A DNA stretch of 64,000 nt from Actinopolyspora lacussalsi (GTDB lineage Bacteria; Actinomycetota; Actinomycetes; Mycobacteriales; Pseudonocardiaceae). Both the position numbers and the translations under genes were made by a program. This document shows positions 63,641 through 64,000 of this stretch, piece by piece; position 1 is the stretch's first letter; each line of letters opens with the position of its first letter. The notes below the pieces were generated by a model, which worked only from the letters and a program-made list of their open reading frames with translations, was not told the origin of the DNA and did no database searches. The stretch lies in NCBI GenBank assembly GCA_030803735.1, contig JAURUC010000001.1, positions 214,501 to 278,500 of the forward strand. The letters run 5' to 3'.

Positions 63641-64000
63641 GTGATCTACTTCGATTCTTCGGCCCTGCAGAAACTGATCGCCGCGGAACCGGAGAGCAAC
63701 GCGCTCAGCGTGTGGATCCGGAGCAACTGGGAACAGCCACGTGCCACCAGTGCGGTCTCCAGGGTCGACATACTCCGTAGCTTTCGTACGGCGGGTCCCG
63801 CGGCCGAGGACCTTGCCTCGATCGTGGTGTCGAAGATCGAACAACTACCCGTCGGGCAGGACGTGCTCGACACCGCGAGCGGATTCGACTCGCCGCTGAG
63901 TTCCACGGAGGCCATTCAACTGGCCTCCGCCTGTCAGGCGCGGGACGGACTGCACGCGTTCGTCTCCTACGACCCGGTGATGCTGCGTGCCGCCGAACGC
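63641..64000 (+). CDS. PIN-domain protein, VapC-like (partial, 3' end off window)
   Basis: One hundred and twenty codons are visible from GTG 63641, with GGGAG five bases upstream. The start VIYFDSSALQKLI carries the first PIN aspartate (D5), and FVSYDPVMLRAAE is the typical C-terminal block with its aspartate. The second and third acidic sites read VSRVDILRS and SSTEAIQLASA, Asp and Glu where Glu and Asp are usual. VapC proteins are RNases paired with VapB antitoxins, but no antitoxin gene fits in the 73 bases upstream. It is either a solo PIN protein or has its partner beyond the window. Confidence 0.75.
   Translation, partial: MIYFDSSALQKLIAAEPESNALSVWIRSNWEQPRATSAVSRVDILRSFRTAGPAAEDLASIVVSKIEQLPVGQDVLDTASGFDSPLSSTEAIQLASACQARDGLHAFVSYDPVMLRAAER

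Noticed and set aside
1..64000. Search for CRISPR arrays, insertion sequences, prophage, restriction or other defence clusters
   Set aside because: No regularly spaced repeats, transposase-like proteins or defence gene clusters were seen; only the terminal PIN-domain gene hints at a toxin-antitoxin system.

Overview
The window is high-GC DNA (roughly two-thirds or more G+C by eye, with strongly C/G-ending codons). It carries a gene order typical of actinobacterial chromosomes. The series recG-pyc-rsmD-coaD, sepIVA-DUF177-rpmF-rnc-mutM, smc-ftsY-amtB-glnK-ffh-rpsP-khpA-rimM-trmD-rplS-lepB-rnhB-yraN-yifB-dprA-xerC-whiG-rpsB-tsf-pyrH-frr-cdsA-rlmN and dxr-rip1-ispG-GNAT-PBP parallels the Mycobacterium tuberculosis Rv2974c to Rv2864c stretch. 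The sporulation sigma factor WhiG, absent from mycobacteria, points to a mycelial, spore-forming actinomycete. A Pseudonocardiales or Actinopolyspora-like organism is my inference. I see no rRNA, tRNA, CRISPR array, insertion sequence or prophage.

Layout. 1-9963: partial rpmB, a FakA-like fatty-acid kinase, RecG, pyruvate carboxylase, RsmD and CoaD. 9994-12147: accessory genes (GNAT enzyme, secreted RNase Sa-type ribonuclease, RCK potassium channel). 12432-16033: septation protein SepIVA and the DUF177-rpmF-rnc-mutM group. 16088-18436: a decayed asparagine-synthase fragment, a P-loop kinase, an anchored Ser/Thr/Pro-rich protein and acylphosphatase. 18558-26761: smc and ftsY flank an inverted anmK-SSS transporter pair. 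26925-28600: the ammonium module amtB-glnK. 29079-37984: an orphan P-loop protein, a DEAD-box helicase, ffh, an amidohydrolase, a CPBP protease and rpsP-khpA-rimM-trmD. 38368-46623: rplS, lepB, rnhB, DUF2469, yraN-yifB-dprA-xerC-whiG. 46591-53582: an M23 peptidase facing whiG, then rpsB-tsf-pyrH-frr-cdsA-methyltransferase and a small membrane protein. 53683-64000: MntR-like regulator, rlmN, DUF2631, dxr-rip1-ispG, GNAT, a penicillin-binding lipoprotein and the start of a PIN-domain gene.

The genes mostly serve translation (ribosomal proteins, EF-Ts, RRF, RimM, TrmD, RlmN, RsmD, RNase III), protein export and membrane proteolysis (Ffh, FtsY, LepB, Rip1), chromosome maintenance (SMC, RecG, RnhB, MutM, DprA, XerC), isoprenoid and lipid synthesis (Dxr, IspG, CdsA, FakA) and cell-wall work (SepIVA, AnmK, PBP, M23 peptidase).

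No clearly new multi-gene system is evident. The best leads are regulatory or evolutionary: a strong terminator-like hairpin ending four bases before the pyrH ribosome-binding site; a 19-bp perfect palindrome centred on the start codon of the GNAT gene after ispG; an array of CCAG/CTGG palindromes between rpmB and fakA; an asnB remnant; an ispG with codon use unlike its neighbour; and an RNase Sa homologue without the usual disulfide and without an adjacent barstar-like gene.
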